From Moringa oleifera (taxonomy: Eukaryota > Streptophyta > Magnoliopsida > Brassicales > Moringaceae): 64,000 bases of DNA. The notes beneath the pieces were generated by a model. The model was not told the DNA's origin, did no database searches, and saw only the letters and a program-made list of their open reading frames with translations. The DNA lies in the NCBI GenBank assembly GCA_021397835.1, contig JAJFZO010000087.1:1240001-1304000 (forward strand). Direction: 5' to 3'. Within the stretch, counting starts at the first letter, position 1. Each line of letters starts with the position of its first letter. Shown piece after piece: positions 24,432-34,789 of the stretch. The position numbers and the translations under genes were made by a program.

Positions 24432-27400
24432 GATAAAGGATGGCCTTGCGGCCACTTCTCGTGTTGAAGAACTGGTCACTATCATGCAAAAGGACAAAGA
24501 TTGTGTGGTTAAGAATGTTGGTGATGCGACCAGGCAGTGGGCTGCTGTTGCAAGCACAATTGCTGCTACTAAAAACAAAGATTGTCTCGATCTTTTTATT
24601 CAATTAGATGGACTTTGGTACATTGATAGATGGTTAAAGGATGCTCAGAAGTTTGGTAATGACTCAACTGACAGCATTATAGAGGAGGCGATCATTGCAA
24701 TTCTACGTGCACTTGAAAACCTGCATATAGACATAGAAAGGTCCATATCTTCCGGGATTTGGATGACTGTCAAGAATCTTCTTGGCCACTGCAGCTCTCC
24801 GGTTCAGGATATAGCAAGTGCACTGTTTGATGGCTGGAAGCAGCAGGACGGGGTTAGTGATTCTGTTCAATGTGATACTGAGAGCAGTGGTGCTCATCGT
24901 GACCATGGGACTCGAGCCGTTGCAATGATTTCGGGGGAAAGTAGTAGACCAGGATGTTCTGTGGTAGATGTTCCACTTTCCAGTCAAAATTCTAAGGGGG
25001 AAAGTCTTACAGAAGAAGTTCCAAAAGCTGAAAACTTGCCATTGCGAAACTCTGAAGACCTTAAATCAGGAGGTGGAGATGTACAGATTCAAACTCACAA
25101 AAATGAGCACTCCGACATGATTTTAGACCGTCGAGATATGGAGGATAGAGCTCCTGATCATCTGCCCTCTTCTCTTTTGTCTAATTCTGTTCATGAAAAT
25201 CCTTCTGTAAAGGCAAAATACTCGGTGAGTACTGCAGTGGAAACCTCTCCTGTTGTAACAGGTAGTTTTCAAATTACTAAGCAAGGCTGTGTTGAGGGGC
25301 AGGCAGATGCTCCAAGGTCAGATGACTTCTCTAAAGATGAGAAGCAGGTGTGCAATCCAAGCAGTTCCTCTGACAAAATGGGTTTAGCAGCTTCTCCCTC
25401 TATAATGGAGCGTGGAGCTGTGTTCTCAGGTGCTGATGTTGCAAGCAGTCAGGACATCAAGATGGAGCCTGCCTTGCAGAATAATGTCAGTGCCAGTGAG
25501 GTCAGGCCACCTACTTGTGAGCCAAACAGTGGGACGGATGATATGGGGGTACCAAATAGTTGCAACGACGAGGTATTTAAAATGACAGGTCAAGATGGAA
25601 AATCTCGTTCTGATACTTTGCAGGACTTATCTGGCAATGAGCGTATATATGGAAAGCGTGAAGATTTGGAGACTTCCCTTTCCAGGATGGAAGACATTGA
25701 AGCAGTTGACAAGGATAAGGAGCATATGAATACTGATAGAGGAGAGGATTTTAGAAATGCTTCCCATTTTTCTAGACCAGCAATTGATAACAGGAGTAGT
25801 GGTCCAATTGACAAGAGAACGACTGATATTGAACTCGAATATGGCATGGTAGATGCTTTAGAAGTCGCTAGAAAAGTGGCTCAAGAAGTAGAGAGAGAAG
25901 TGGTAGATTACAGGGAACCATCCTGCAGCTCATCAGAGAAGATATCAGGTGGAATCCGGCAGGCAGGTAGCCCAGATTCTATAAATGGAAAACAGGACCT
26001 TTCTGCTGAGACCCCACAAAAGGAGGTGCCAGCTGGGCAAAATTTGTCTTCTGAGGCATATCCTGAGGGGGAAGGGCATGTTATTAATTCAGGTAATCTG
26101 GAGACTGAACCAGAAAATTGCATAAATGATATGGAGTCCTCTCAGGTTACTGAAGCGGCTCAAGAACCAGAAGTGAATCCAGAGAAAAGCCTGTGCGATT
26201 TTGATCTTAATCAGGAAGTCCATTCAGATGATATGGATCATACAGTAAGCTCTATCTCTACCCCCATTCCTGTTGTTTCTGCTTCAAGGCCCCTAGGGGC
26301 TCCTGGATTACCTGTAGCCCCTTTGCAGTTCGAGGGAGCTCTTGGATGGAAAGGATCTACCCCCACTAGTGCTTTTCGTCCAGCATCACCTCATAAATTG
26401 TTTGGTGAGAAGGCCTTGCCTGCAGGGGGGATTGGTAATAGTTCGAAACCAAGGCCAGGCGGCCTTGATATTGATCTCAATGTGGCTGAGGGTGGAGATG
26501 ATAAACTTGTAGATCTATTCTCAGGAAAACAGATTCCTGTATCATCTGGCCTTCAGTCTGCAGAATCTTCACTGGACGTGAGTCCTCGGAGATCAGAGAG
26601 GCCCAAGCTGGATTTGAATCGTATCAGTGATGATGGTGATACTCCCTCAGATTTGAGAATGGAGCGACGGATCTTTTACAATCGGAATGGCCATCGCAGC
26701 CCATCTCCTGCCTCGTCATCATCATCGATGCAGCCCTCCCTGAGGAACATCGATTTGAATGACAGGCCTCATGTTCACATTGATTCTTCTGATCAAGGGC
26801 CCTATCATGGGAGATACCAAAATATAACTGCTTTTGGAGCACCCAAATCAGATGAACCTGTTATTTCTATCATGGGGACCAAAGTGGAAGTCAATAGAAA
26901 GGATTTCTTTCCTCAAGCTTCATCGTTGCAGAATGGGAAGCCTCTTGAACCTGCATTGGATGCTAGCATGGCAAGAGCAGGAGGTGTGTTGGGGTTGGGC
27001 CCTGCTATGTCCTACACACATTCTCCAGTTTTTGGGTACAATGGCCTGACTGCAGCACCCAGTTTGTCTTACTCATCAGCCATGTATGGACCTGGCAGCT
27101 CAATCCCATATATGGTGGATTCAAGGGGAGCCCCTGTTGTGCCTCAAATTGTGGGATCTGCATCGTCTGTTCCACCCAGTTATTCTCAGCCACCGTTCAT
27201 CTTGAGCATGAGCAGCACACCCCTGGGTTTGAATTCAGGACCATCACGACCTAGCTTTGATTTAAATTCTGGGTTTACAGTTGAGGGAGGTAATAGAGAC
27301 CTAAGTTTGAGGCCCCTTTTCATGCCTGGCCAAGGCAGGTCGATGGAGGAGCCATTGAGGATTAACTTACAACCCTCCTCAAGTTCTGGGGTTGGTGGCA

Positions 27401-27471
27401 AAAGGAAGGAACCCGAGGGGGGGTGGGAACCTTACCCATTCTACAGGCATCAACAGCCTCCATGGAAATAG
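24400..27471 (+). CDS. TFIIS N-terminal-domain nuclear protein with DLN motifs
   Basis: A single 3072-bp exon encodes 1023 residues. Residues 1 to about 150 form a TFIIS N-terminal (LW) domain, with GLWYIDRWLK at 71-80 and a helical run of the type VQDIASALFDGWK. This domain docks elongation and Mediator-linked factors onto other nuclear proteins. The zinc ribbon and central domain of true TFIIS are missing, so this is not TFIIS itself. There is also no BAH domain, unlike SUO. The remainder is long, Ser/Glu-rich and probably disordered. It carries five DLN motifs: FDLNQE (601), IDLNVA (691), LDLNRI (737), IDLNDR (784) and FDLNSG (953), which resemble EAR repression motifs that recruit TOPLESS. 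The C-terminus is Gly/Ser/Pro-rich. It corresponds to the Arabidopsis TFIIS-family protein that I recall as At4g24200, the neighbour of SHEPHERD. The start is the first ATG in frame; two short uORFs precede it. Confidence 0.9.
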   Translation: MTLEDFFTLTEIKDGLAATSRVEELVTIMQKDKDCVVKNVGDATRQWAAVASTIAATKNKDCLDLFIQLDGLWYIDRWLKDAQKFGNDSTDSIIEEAIIAILRALENLHIDIERSISSGIWMTVKNLLGHCSSPVQDIASALFDGWKQQDGVSDSVQCDTESSGAHRDHGTRAVAMISGESSRPGCSVVDVPLSSQNSKGESLTEEVPKAENLPLRNSEDLKSGGGDVQIQTHKNEHSDMILDRRDMEDRAPDHLPSSLLSNSVHENPSVKAKYSVSTAVETSPVVTGSFQITKQGCVEGQADAPRSDDFSKDEKQVCNPSSSSDKMGLAASPSIMERGAVFSGADVASSQDIKMEPALQNNVSASEVRPPTCEPNSGTDDMGVPNSCNDEVFKMTGQDGKSRSDTLQDLSGNERIYGKREDLETSLSRMEDIEAVDKDKEHMNTDRGEDFRNASHFSRPAIDNRSSGPIDKRTTDIELEYGMVDALEVARKVAQEVEREVVDYREPSCSSSEKISGGIRQAGSPDSINGKQDLSAETPQKEVPAGQNLSSEAYPEGEGHVINSGNLETEPENCINDMESSQVTEAAQEPEVNPEKSLCDFDLNQEVHSDDMDHTVSSISTPIPVVSASRPLGAPGLPVAPLQFEGALGWKGSTPTSAFRPASPHKLFGEKALPAGGIGNSSKPRPGGLDIDLNVAEGGDDKLVDLFSGKQIPVSSGLQSAESSLDVSPRRSERPKLDLNRISDDGDTPSDLRMERRIFYNRNGHRSPSPASSSSSMQPSLRNIDLNDRPHVHIDSSDQGPYHGRYQNITAFGAPKSDEPVISIMGTKVEVNRKDFFPQASSLQNGKPLEPALDASMARAGGVLGLGPAMSYTHSPVFGYNGLTAAPSLSYSSAMYGPGSSIPYMVDSRGAPVVPQIVGSASSVPPSYSQPPFILSMSSTPLGLNSGPSRPSFDLNSGFTVEGGNRDLSLRPLFMPGQGRSMEEPLRINLQPSSSSGVGGKRKEPEGGWEPYPFYRHQQPPWK

Positions 27472-27970
27472 AAAGCTTTATGTCTTTCCTTGTTCTTCCT
27501 CTCTTAGATGATACCATAAAATCCAATCAAGCAGATTGTAGCTGCTGAAGAAAATTCCAAATACAGTAAGTGAGAGCCTATTGGCTCAAGTGGGAGGGGA
27601 ACTTGAACTGAATAAAACTGGGGGAGTTATGACTGTAAGATGATTCATGAGATTAATTTCTGCAGGAAAAGAAAGTAGGTTTTAATTGTTTTAATTTTGT
27701 TTTATCCTCATATTTCCTTTTCAGTGTCTTATAGGAGGTTATTGCAACTATAGAAGTATGGGAACATGTAGCTGTAATTTCTCTTCCTTATATATCATAG
27801 AAATTTGAAGCAACTGTTTCTTCTTCATTATTATTTTTACTTTTGCTTCTGGGGAAATGTCTTAGCACCTGTAGTTGTACCATTTCTTCTCTGGTTACCT
27901 CTTCTGCTTCAGGTGTAGCTTTCCTTAAGGAGCACACACCGGGAAGCAATCATCTGATAGTCATACTATA

Positions 27971-28046
27971 GCCCAATGGACCTTGTCTGAGACGTCTGAA
28001 GCAACCATAGGCCAATGGACCTGTCTGAGACGTCTGAAGCAACCAT
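27971..28046. repeat. Tandem duplication of about 38 bp in the 3' flank
   Basis: Two adjacent copies each read as CCAATGGACC, then TGTCTGAGACGTCTGAAGCA and ACCAT. They differ by one or two bases. Confidence 0.85.
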
Positions 28047-28390
28047 CTGATGTTTTGTTTTTTGGATTTGGATGTCATGGATAATTTAATAAAAATAATT
28101 ATAAATTGTTTATTTTTATATTAATATAACAAATTATTAATATGTATTTTAAAATACTTTATTAAATGTTAAATATTATTTTAAATTAATAAAAAAATTT
28201 TGATCTCTAATGTTTATATGTTTACTTTAGCCTTATGATTTTTTTTTTACTTGCACAGATGAACTTAATCAATTGGGAAACTAAGAAGGCACAGTCTTCT
28301 GTTCCTGCTGCGCATTGTAAAACCCTTGGAACTTTGCTCATATTGAAGCCCTTCACCTATTAACTACTCAACTCTTTTTTTTTGTTGTTG

Positions 28391-28693
28391 GATAAGATGT
28401 CATAAAACTTTATTATTTATTATATATATCTTTTAAAGTTTTAAAAAATTCACAAAAAAAAAGTTTTGCATAAAAATTATTTCAATTTGAGGAATGAATC
28501 TGAAATAAAATAAAAAAATTATTTGAATCATTTTTGAGGTATTTAATAATAAATTTATTTTTGATTTTTTATAACTGTTTGAGTTAAAATTTAATCGGAA
28601 TCTAATTGATACATCAAGATTCACTTTTATAATTTTTTGAATATAAGTATTTAATTAATATAAAATAAATATCAAAATTCATGAGATTTTTAT
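28391..28693. repeat. AT-rich element with imperfect terminal inverted repeats
   Basis: The left end (AGATGTCATAAAACTTTATT, continuing ATTTATTATATAT) pairs with the inverted right end (AAATCTCATGAATTTTGATA, continuing TTTATTTTATATT). The internal motifs match the family described at 7700-8190. No ORF is present. It looks like a non-autonomous, MITE-like unit; target-site duplication is not resolved. Confidence 0.5.
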
Positions 28694-30146
28694 TATTATT
28701 ATTATTTATTTATTTTGTTCAATTGTGAACATTGAGCACATAAAACGTTATTGGGTCCATTAAATAAGCTAGCCCAATGAGTAACAAAGCCCGCTCAGAA
28801 ACCAGAGCCGACCGACCACCTGATAACATATTCCCCTGGAGTAACTTAACGGGCTTTTTAAATTATATTTTTTATTAAATTTCAAATGGGTTCAAATTAA
28901 CAGGCCTCAATCTGGTGAGATGCCAATCCGATCAATAAATTTCAAATGATTTATTTAATAAATAATAATATCATTATTTTTAAAAAATAATATGAATAAT
29001 GGTACATGTTAAAAAATGAATTTTACATCTTTCTTTAGTTAATTTCATCCATCTAATTTTTTTAATTATCTATTTTAATTTAAATCAATTTAAATTTTAC
29101 AAAAAAATTTAAAAATCAAGGATGTTTTATATTATAATTTTTGATTTAACACTTTAAGTTGACGGAAAGAAGCGATCAAGCTAGCATTTCAAAAAAGAAA
29201 AAGAAAAGAATTTTTTTGCTGTTAAAAATATAATTTTATATTTTATATTTTCAAAAATATTAAAAATTTATAAAAAAATTATTCGCTAATCAAAATTTGT
29301 GTAAATTATCTTTGAAGTGTTTTAATGATGAAATACCATTAACTTTTTATCACCGTTAAAAAAATTAAATTAAATTAAATTAAAGATAAAGATCCCATGA
29401 AATTTTGATGTTTACTCATGTTATTAATCAAATTTATATTCAAAAAATCACAAATAGAACTTTGATCTTTTAATTTGTTTTAAATTAAATTTTAACTCAA
29501 ATAATTATAAAAAATAAAAAATATTTTTGTTACTAAAATATATTAAAATTAATCATTTTATTTCAAATTCATAATTTTAAATTTGAATAATTTTTAATGA
29601 AAAATCTATTTTTTTAACTGTAAATATGTAATTAAAAAAATTAAAATAAAAAAGTTTAATATGTAAAATTTAATTGTTATATTTAATCTATAAATAAATA
29701 AATAGATTTTAACATACAAAATAGATAACAATAAAAATGATATGAAAAATTGTTAGATTAACAGCTTCAAACTTTGAAGATATTAAATATATATTAAAAA
29801 ATTAGTACATTTTTAACCTGTAATATTAAATTTAAACAATTATTAAATAATATATATTATTATCTAATTATAAATTGTATTTTAATATACAAAATAAATA
29901 ATATTAATAAGCATTTAAGGTTATATATAGATTGTTTGATAAGAAAAATATATTAACTTCATATTTGTAAGATATATAAATTGAAAAGTAAAAAGTATAT
30001 GTTAACTTATTTTTTAACGTAATCCAAATTTTAAAAAATTTATTCATGTGAGTAATATCTATATTATATTAATTTAATATATATATATATATTAAAATTT
30101 TATAACAGATATCAATATATTTTGATATTAATTGATAAATTTTTGG

Positions 30147-30668
30147 ATAAACATCTTATAAAACTCGAATATTTACTCTAGTTATCAATCAAACTCTTAT
30201 ATTTAAAAAGTAACAAATAAAACTTTAATCTATCAATTTAATTTATATTAAATCTTCTCAAAAAAATTTAAAATTTGAGAATATTCAAATCAAAGATCTT
30301 ATACAAAAAGTTTTAACTTAAAATTTTTTACAGATATTGAAAAAACATTCAAGTTACCGTCACAAAAAGTTTCATAATTTTTTAAATAATTATATTATTT
30401 TAAAAATTTTTAATATTATAAATTAAAAATATATATATTTTTAGCACTTAAAAAATTATGAACTTTTTGTAACAATAATTAGAATATTTTTTTACGTTAA
30501 TAAAAAATTTTAAGTTAAAATTTATTTTATAAGATTTTTAACATGAATACTTCAATTTTTGAATTTTTTTAACAAAATTTAATTTATACTATATTAATAG
30601 TTATGATTTCATTTTTTATGTTTGAATTAATATAAGATAAATATTAATATTTTATGATATTTTTACTA
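30147..30668. repeat. AT-rich element with imperfect terminal inverted repeats
   Basis: The left end (AAACATCTTATAAAACTCGA, continuing ATATTTACTC) and the inverted right end (AAAAATATCATAAAATATTA, continuing ATATTTATCT) share most positions over about 45 bp. The inner sequence carries the family motifs in the same order. It is about 520 bp long and non-coding. Confidence 0.5.
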
Positions 30669-30780
30669 CCCATTAACTTATTTAAGTTAATTAGCCGATT
30701 TTAAGATATAAAATCTACTATTCATCTATTTATAAAATAAGTAATTCAATTTTATCTAAATAAATATATGGGCTGGATAA

Positions 30781-33000
30781 AAATCTGTCTATAACCATAG
30801 AGGCATAAACAAGTCAGGCCCCCAGACATGAGAAAACCTCTGTCGAAGAAGAACCGATTTGTTAATCAACAAACCCGCCCAGGTCAGTTCTTTGTTTGGT
30901 GGAGCAGAAACTTGCAACTTCGAAACCTGAGTTGCAGCATCCTGCCACTCAATTTGGGCATGAAAGTTATGCATCAGACAGAACCATAAACAAATCGGTT
31001 TCTTACATCTTCTAAGTCAAGAGCATCCCTTCATATAACATAATCCATTAGGACACCATTAAGATGGCAATCCCGTGATGAAAGTGTTTGTGATCAGAAA
31101 ATTTCCAAGTTTGAATGTCATCAAGTGTTAGTTTTGCAAAGCTTGGAAAGGCGTTGTGACCAGGAAACTTTCTAAGTTTGAATGTGATAAAGAGTGTTTT
31201 AAGTGCTTCAAAGTTCCAGCATGGATGACTGTTACTTTATGAATCCCACACATAGTTTGCCAATGTCACTTTAACATCTCCCAATTCCCTCTTACTGTTA
31301 TTCAGTTTTCTTTCTGATGACATGCAAGAAGCACAAAATAGTGGGTTTCTCAATATATCATGGTTGTCTGTGAAAGAGAGAGAGAGAGAGATAGAAAAAA
31401 AAAAAGAAAAGAGGAAAAAACACAGATGGGTAAGATAAAACTTCTTGATAAATGCCTTACAATGCTCAAAAGATAAAGCATTTAAACTTCTTGTCTATCC
31501 ACAGATTATACATGGTCAAGTTCATAATCACAGCAAAGAGGGCTGATACCACCTGAAGTGACATGAACAATATGTCAGACTCAAATCACTTGAATTGACA
31601 AATAGCTAAAATGGCAGGACATAATACAGACTAACAAAAAGCCTTGCATTCAATCATTTAAAGCTGATAGCAGACTCATAAAACTACACCTAATAGAGGC
31701 ACATCTACCCATTTCCCACATCCATGTCCCCTCCTTGCTCCTTAAGGTTTAACCCAAAGGAGTAATTACTCCATTTGTAGAAGTAAATTTTAGAAATTGC
31801 ACTACTTTGATGTGGGTAACAAATTCCAGAAAATGAACTACCATGATGTGAGCAATAAACTTCATATAAACCTTTTCCAAACTAACAACTCCACTAGTCT
31901 CACAAGCTGCAATGAACAATCTCTAAGTAGAAATGAGGGCTGACATCCACTTATCAAGTTCAATACCATTCTTCAGTTCCTCTGGGGTATCTTGTATGAT
32001 GCAGATTTCCAAGTGTGGGACATTTGAGCAGCCAGCAAACCAAAACCAAAATCGAGGTATAGTTCTTCCATTTAGGAGTGCACAGGCGTACGCACACATA
32101 TGCACCGTGATGTCATTATTAAATGAACTAGAAGGTAGATGACCCAAGTCCGAAACCAGTCAACAACAAGAGTAGATAACATCCATAGAGACAACTAGTT
32201 ACAAAAAGTTTATATCATGACCGTTTTCTCATTACTATCTAGCATCAGAATCGCAACAAATGGTTAGAGCATGTATTCTTGCATTTAACAGGTAAACGTG
32301 TCAATGCTGCATTTTTTCACCATCAAGGCATCAAATTTGATAAGCCAACTATCATCAGACTACAACCACTGAGGCCAATCCTTCTTCCTCTGGTCTAAAA
32401 GAACCCCTCAGCAGGGACTATAAATCCTTTGTAAAAGGAGAAGCACAGAAAGCACTCACAAAAAGAGCAAAACAACTTCCAGGATCTTTTCTCTTCCTTC
32501 TCCTTCCCACAAAATATGCTCAAGTTAAACAGAAACAGACAAAGAGATTCATTATTTTATGAAGATGTTGTACCTAACCCAATGCTTTTATAGTAAACTG
32601 AGGGAAACTACATCAAGAAATTCTAATCACAGAAAAAAGTTCTATTAAACTAAGCAAATACCAGTCAAAAACAACTCTTCTGCCTCACAAACTATAAGAA
32701 GATTCACAACATTATGAAACAGCACAAGCTTTCACTTCAATTTCCTAAAATTTAAGAGTAACTATACATAAGCACTACCTTAATTGATAAGGATTTGTTT
32801 GCATGCAAACAATCCACAAAACGAAATTGAGTAAATATTATTTACAGTCAGAAGCAAAGGAAGACAAATCTCACTTTTTTCATCTAATCCACAAGTAATT
32901 AAGCAACAAAAAGTCCATCAACCATTTAAAGGGCACAGGGGAAAAAAAGTTAAAGATAACTGAAAAAAGGAGCAGATTTTGGCGAGTATACAAATTGGGA
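30781..33000. other. CIP8 3' flank and moderately GC-rich non-coding stretch
   Basis: About 2.2 kb of gene-like composition (not the AT-rich spacer type) lies downstream of the minus-strand CIP8 gene. It should contain the CIP8 3' UTR and could hold a non-coding or small transcript. It includes a short GA run at about 31376-31392. No ORF is recognised; the 61-codon minus ORF at 30789-30974 and the 74-codon one at 31923-32147 match no family I know. Confidence 0.4.
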
Positions 33001-34128
33001 TCAACCTGAACCCAAGTTTTCCTCACCCGAAGTTGAAGCATCACCAACACTTTGCGTGGCTCTCTTCTTCCTCTCCTCCTCGTACTCAGGATCATCTGTA
33101 GGCAGCTCAAACCTACAAACGGGGCAAGAATTCCTTGTACCCAACCAGGGTAAGATGCAGTCCCCATGGTACCCATGTCCACAAGGCAACTTCTTCGCAG
33201 TTTCACCCACATTGACCATATCCTTACAGATAGCGCAGACCAAGGTCTCTGCCTCCGACGCAATCTCTACAGTTGGTAGGGCCCACACAGCCGACTTGGA
33301 AGCCGGTGGTGCCCCTCTCCTACCACCGTCGCTCTCCGCCAAGTTTTGCAACAAGGCCTCATACCCAGCTGCGTCCACATAGTCCTCCGGGTTGCCTATG
33401 TAGCGGTCCCATTCGGGCACCTCGAGACGGAACTCAATCGAGTTATCTTCCAGTCCCATCAAGATCTCCGCCCAGTCCAGGATCCGATTCCGACCACTTC
33501 TCGTGAAGTCCCGAAACCGAAGCCGGAGATCGCGCCGCCTTCTCCTCAGATCTTCTTCATCGTCATATCCCTCTTCGTCATACCTATTATCTTCGTTCCC
33601 ATTCTCGTTATCAGATCGATTGTCTTCTTCTTCTTCTTCTTCTTCTGCTGGCTCTTCCCCTCCGTTTTCCTCTCGGTTCTCTCTGCTCTCTTCGTTGTTG
33701 TCGTTTGCATCTTCTTCTTCGTCGTCGTCGTCCTCTTCTTCTTCTTCCTCTTCTTCTTCATCGTTATCCCACCCATTGAGCTCGATTCTAAAAAAATCAT
33801 CTACGGACTGGACGTCCTCCGGTGGAGGAGGCGGAGGCGCGTCCTCCTCACGCGCCGCCTGCGCAATTAACCGCAGCACCTGAAGGAACTGGGAACCAAA
33901 AGACGGATCATCAGTCCGATCGGGAGTTAGGGACGGTGGAGCGGGGGACGTGGCTGGTATTGATTGGATTGACTCGACAAAGCCGTTTTTGCATTCGCAG
34001 CAGATAACGTCCGGTAGGTTAGCTAGGGTTTCGACGGACACACGTTTGTTGCAGTGATAACACCAATAATGCGCCGAGTCAAGGTTCGACACCGATGGTG
34101 CCGGCGTCCGAGATGGAGTTTCAGCCAT
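33001..34128 (-). CDS. CIP8: CIP8-type RING-H2 E3 ubiquitin ligase
   Basis: Intronless, 375 residues. CIP8 (COP1-interacting protein 8) is a RING ligase that binds COP1 and promotes ubiquitination of HY5 in light signalling in Arabidopsis. The N-terminus has a C4 zinc ribbon (Cys23, Cys26, Cys43 or Cys44, Cys46) in the wording HYWCYHCNKRVSVETL. A long Glu/Asp-rich stretch follows, then a conserved block (GRNRILDWAEILMGLEDNSI; later DAAGYEALLQNLAE). The RING-H2 has Cys298, Cys301, Cys316, His318, His321, Cys324, Cys335 and Cys338, all present. The tail is EYEEERKKR as in Arabidopsis CIP8. The ATG at 34126-34128 (MAETPSRT) is chosen over two ATGs further upstream, because family members begin just before the zinc ribbon and the extra 49 residues look like translated leader. 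Confidence 0.92.
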   Translation of the reverse strand: MAETPSRTPAPSVSNLDSAHYWCYHCNKRVSVETLANLPDVICCECKNGFVESIQSIPATSPAPPSLTPDRTDDPSFGSQFLQVLRLIAQAAREEDAPPPPPPEDVQSVDDFFRIELNGWDNDEEEEEEEEEDDDDEEEDANDNNEESRENREENGGEEPAEEEEEEEDNRSDNENGNEDNRYDEEGYDDEEDLRRRRRDLRLRFRDFTRSGRNRILDWAEILMGLEDNSIEFRLEVPEWDRYIGNPEDYVDAAGYEALLQNLAESDGGRRGAPPASKSAVWALPTVEIASEAETLVCAICKDMVNVGETAKKLPCGHGYHGDCILPWLGTRNSCPVCRFELPTDDPEYEEERKKRATQSVGDASTSGEENLGSG

Positions 34129-34780
34129 TTTCTCGGGTTTTTGGGTAAGCCTGACTCGGCCAACGCTGCCAGTAAAGAAAATAAGGATCAGGAAATAACG
34201 AAGAGAAGGGGGGGAGTTTGATTTTACGAGGACTTGTAAGAAAGAATTTTGCCGATATCTAGGAGAAATCATCAATGTTGTTAAGGCGCACCTCCGCCAA
34301 CTGATTACAACCGTTGATTCTCTTGACGAAGTTATTTGCAGTGTTTTCTATCACGATCTACGGTCCTTATTTTCAGCAGACAACAATATCGGTCAGTCGT
34401 TGAATCACGCGCGGTGGGCTTCAGTTAGCAAGGCGGAGACACACGATGTAGGTTAGGTTTAATTAATTTCCCTTTAAACTTATGTCTTGATACTGTGGAG
34501 GCTATTTTTCCGCTGTGAGGGGCAGAACCGAACCTTTACCTCAATATAATTGCTGACCTAAGATAGAATCTGAATTAAGCTTTCATATTAATCTAAGCCA
34601 GTAAAACTTGATTACAATTTTTTTTAAAAAATAAAATAACAACTTCATTAATGAAATATCAAAAGACAACTAAGACTTCAAAAACAAAAATCAGCACTTA
34701 AATTTATAAGAAAAATTATCATCCGAGAAAAGATTAAGATGCCTTATGATATGCCTTACTCATATTAACCTTTTTACCTT
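34129..34780. other. CIP8 5' leader and promoter region
   Basis: From 34129 to about 34460 GC is moderate and should hold the CIP8 leader and promoter on the minus strand. It becomes AT-rich after 34600. No gene is seen. Confidence 0.4.
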
Positions 34781-34789
34781 CTCTTATTT

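Larger units (their letters stand above)
27472..30780. other. TFIIS-N 3' flank and AT-rich spacer
   Basis: From 27472 to about 27850 is 3' UTR-like sequence. A short tandem duplication lies at 27971-28046. From 28060 to 30780 the sequence is very AT-rich with no gene, and it holds at least two bounded copies of the dispersed AT-rich element plus part of a third near 29385. Confidence 0.5.

Noticed and set aside
33273..33883. Several plus-strand ORFs of 77-174 codons rich in Ser, Phe or Val
   Set aside because: They are antisense readings of the CIP8 acidic repeat region (TCT and TCG runs) and carry no domain.
34129..34275. Longer CIP8 start using upstream in-frame ATGs
   Set aside because: The extra 49 residues resemble translated leader, and the family begins just before the zinc ribbon; ATG at 34128 fits better.
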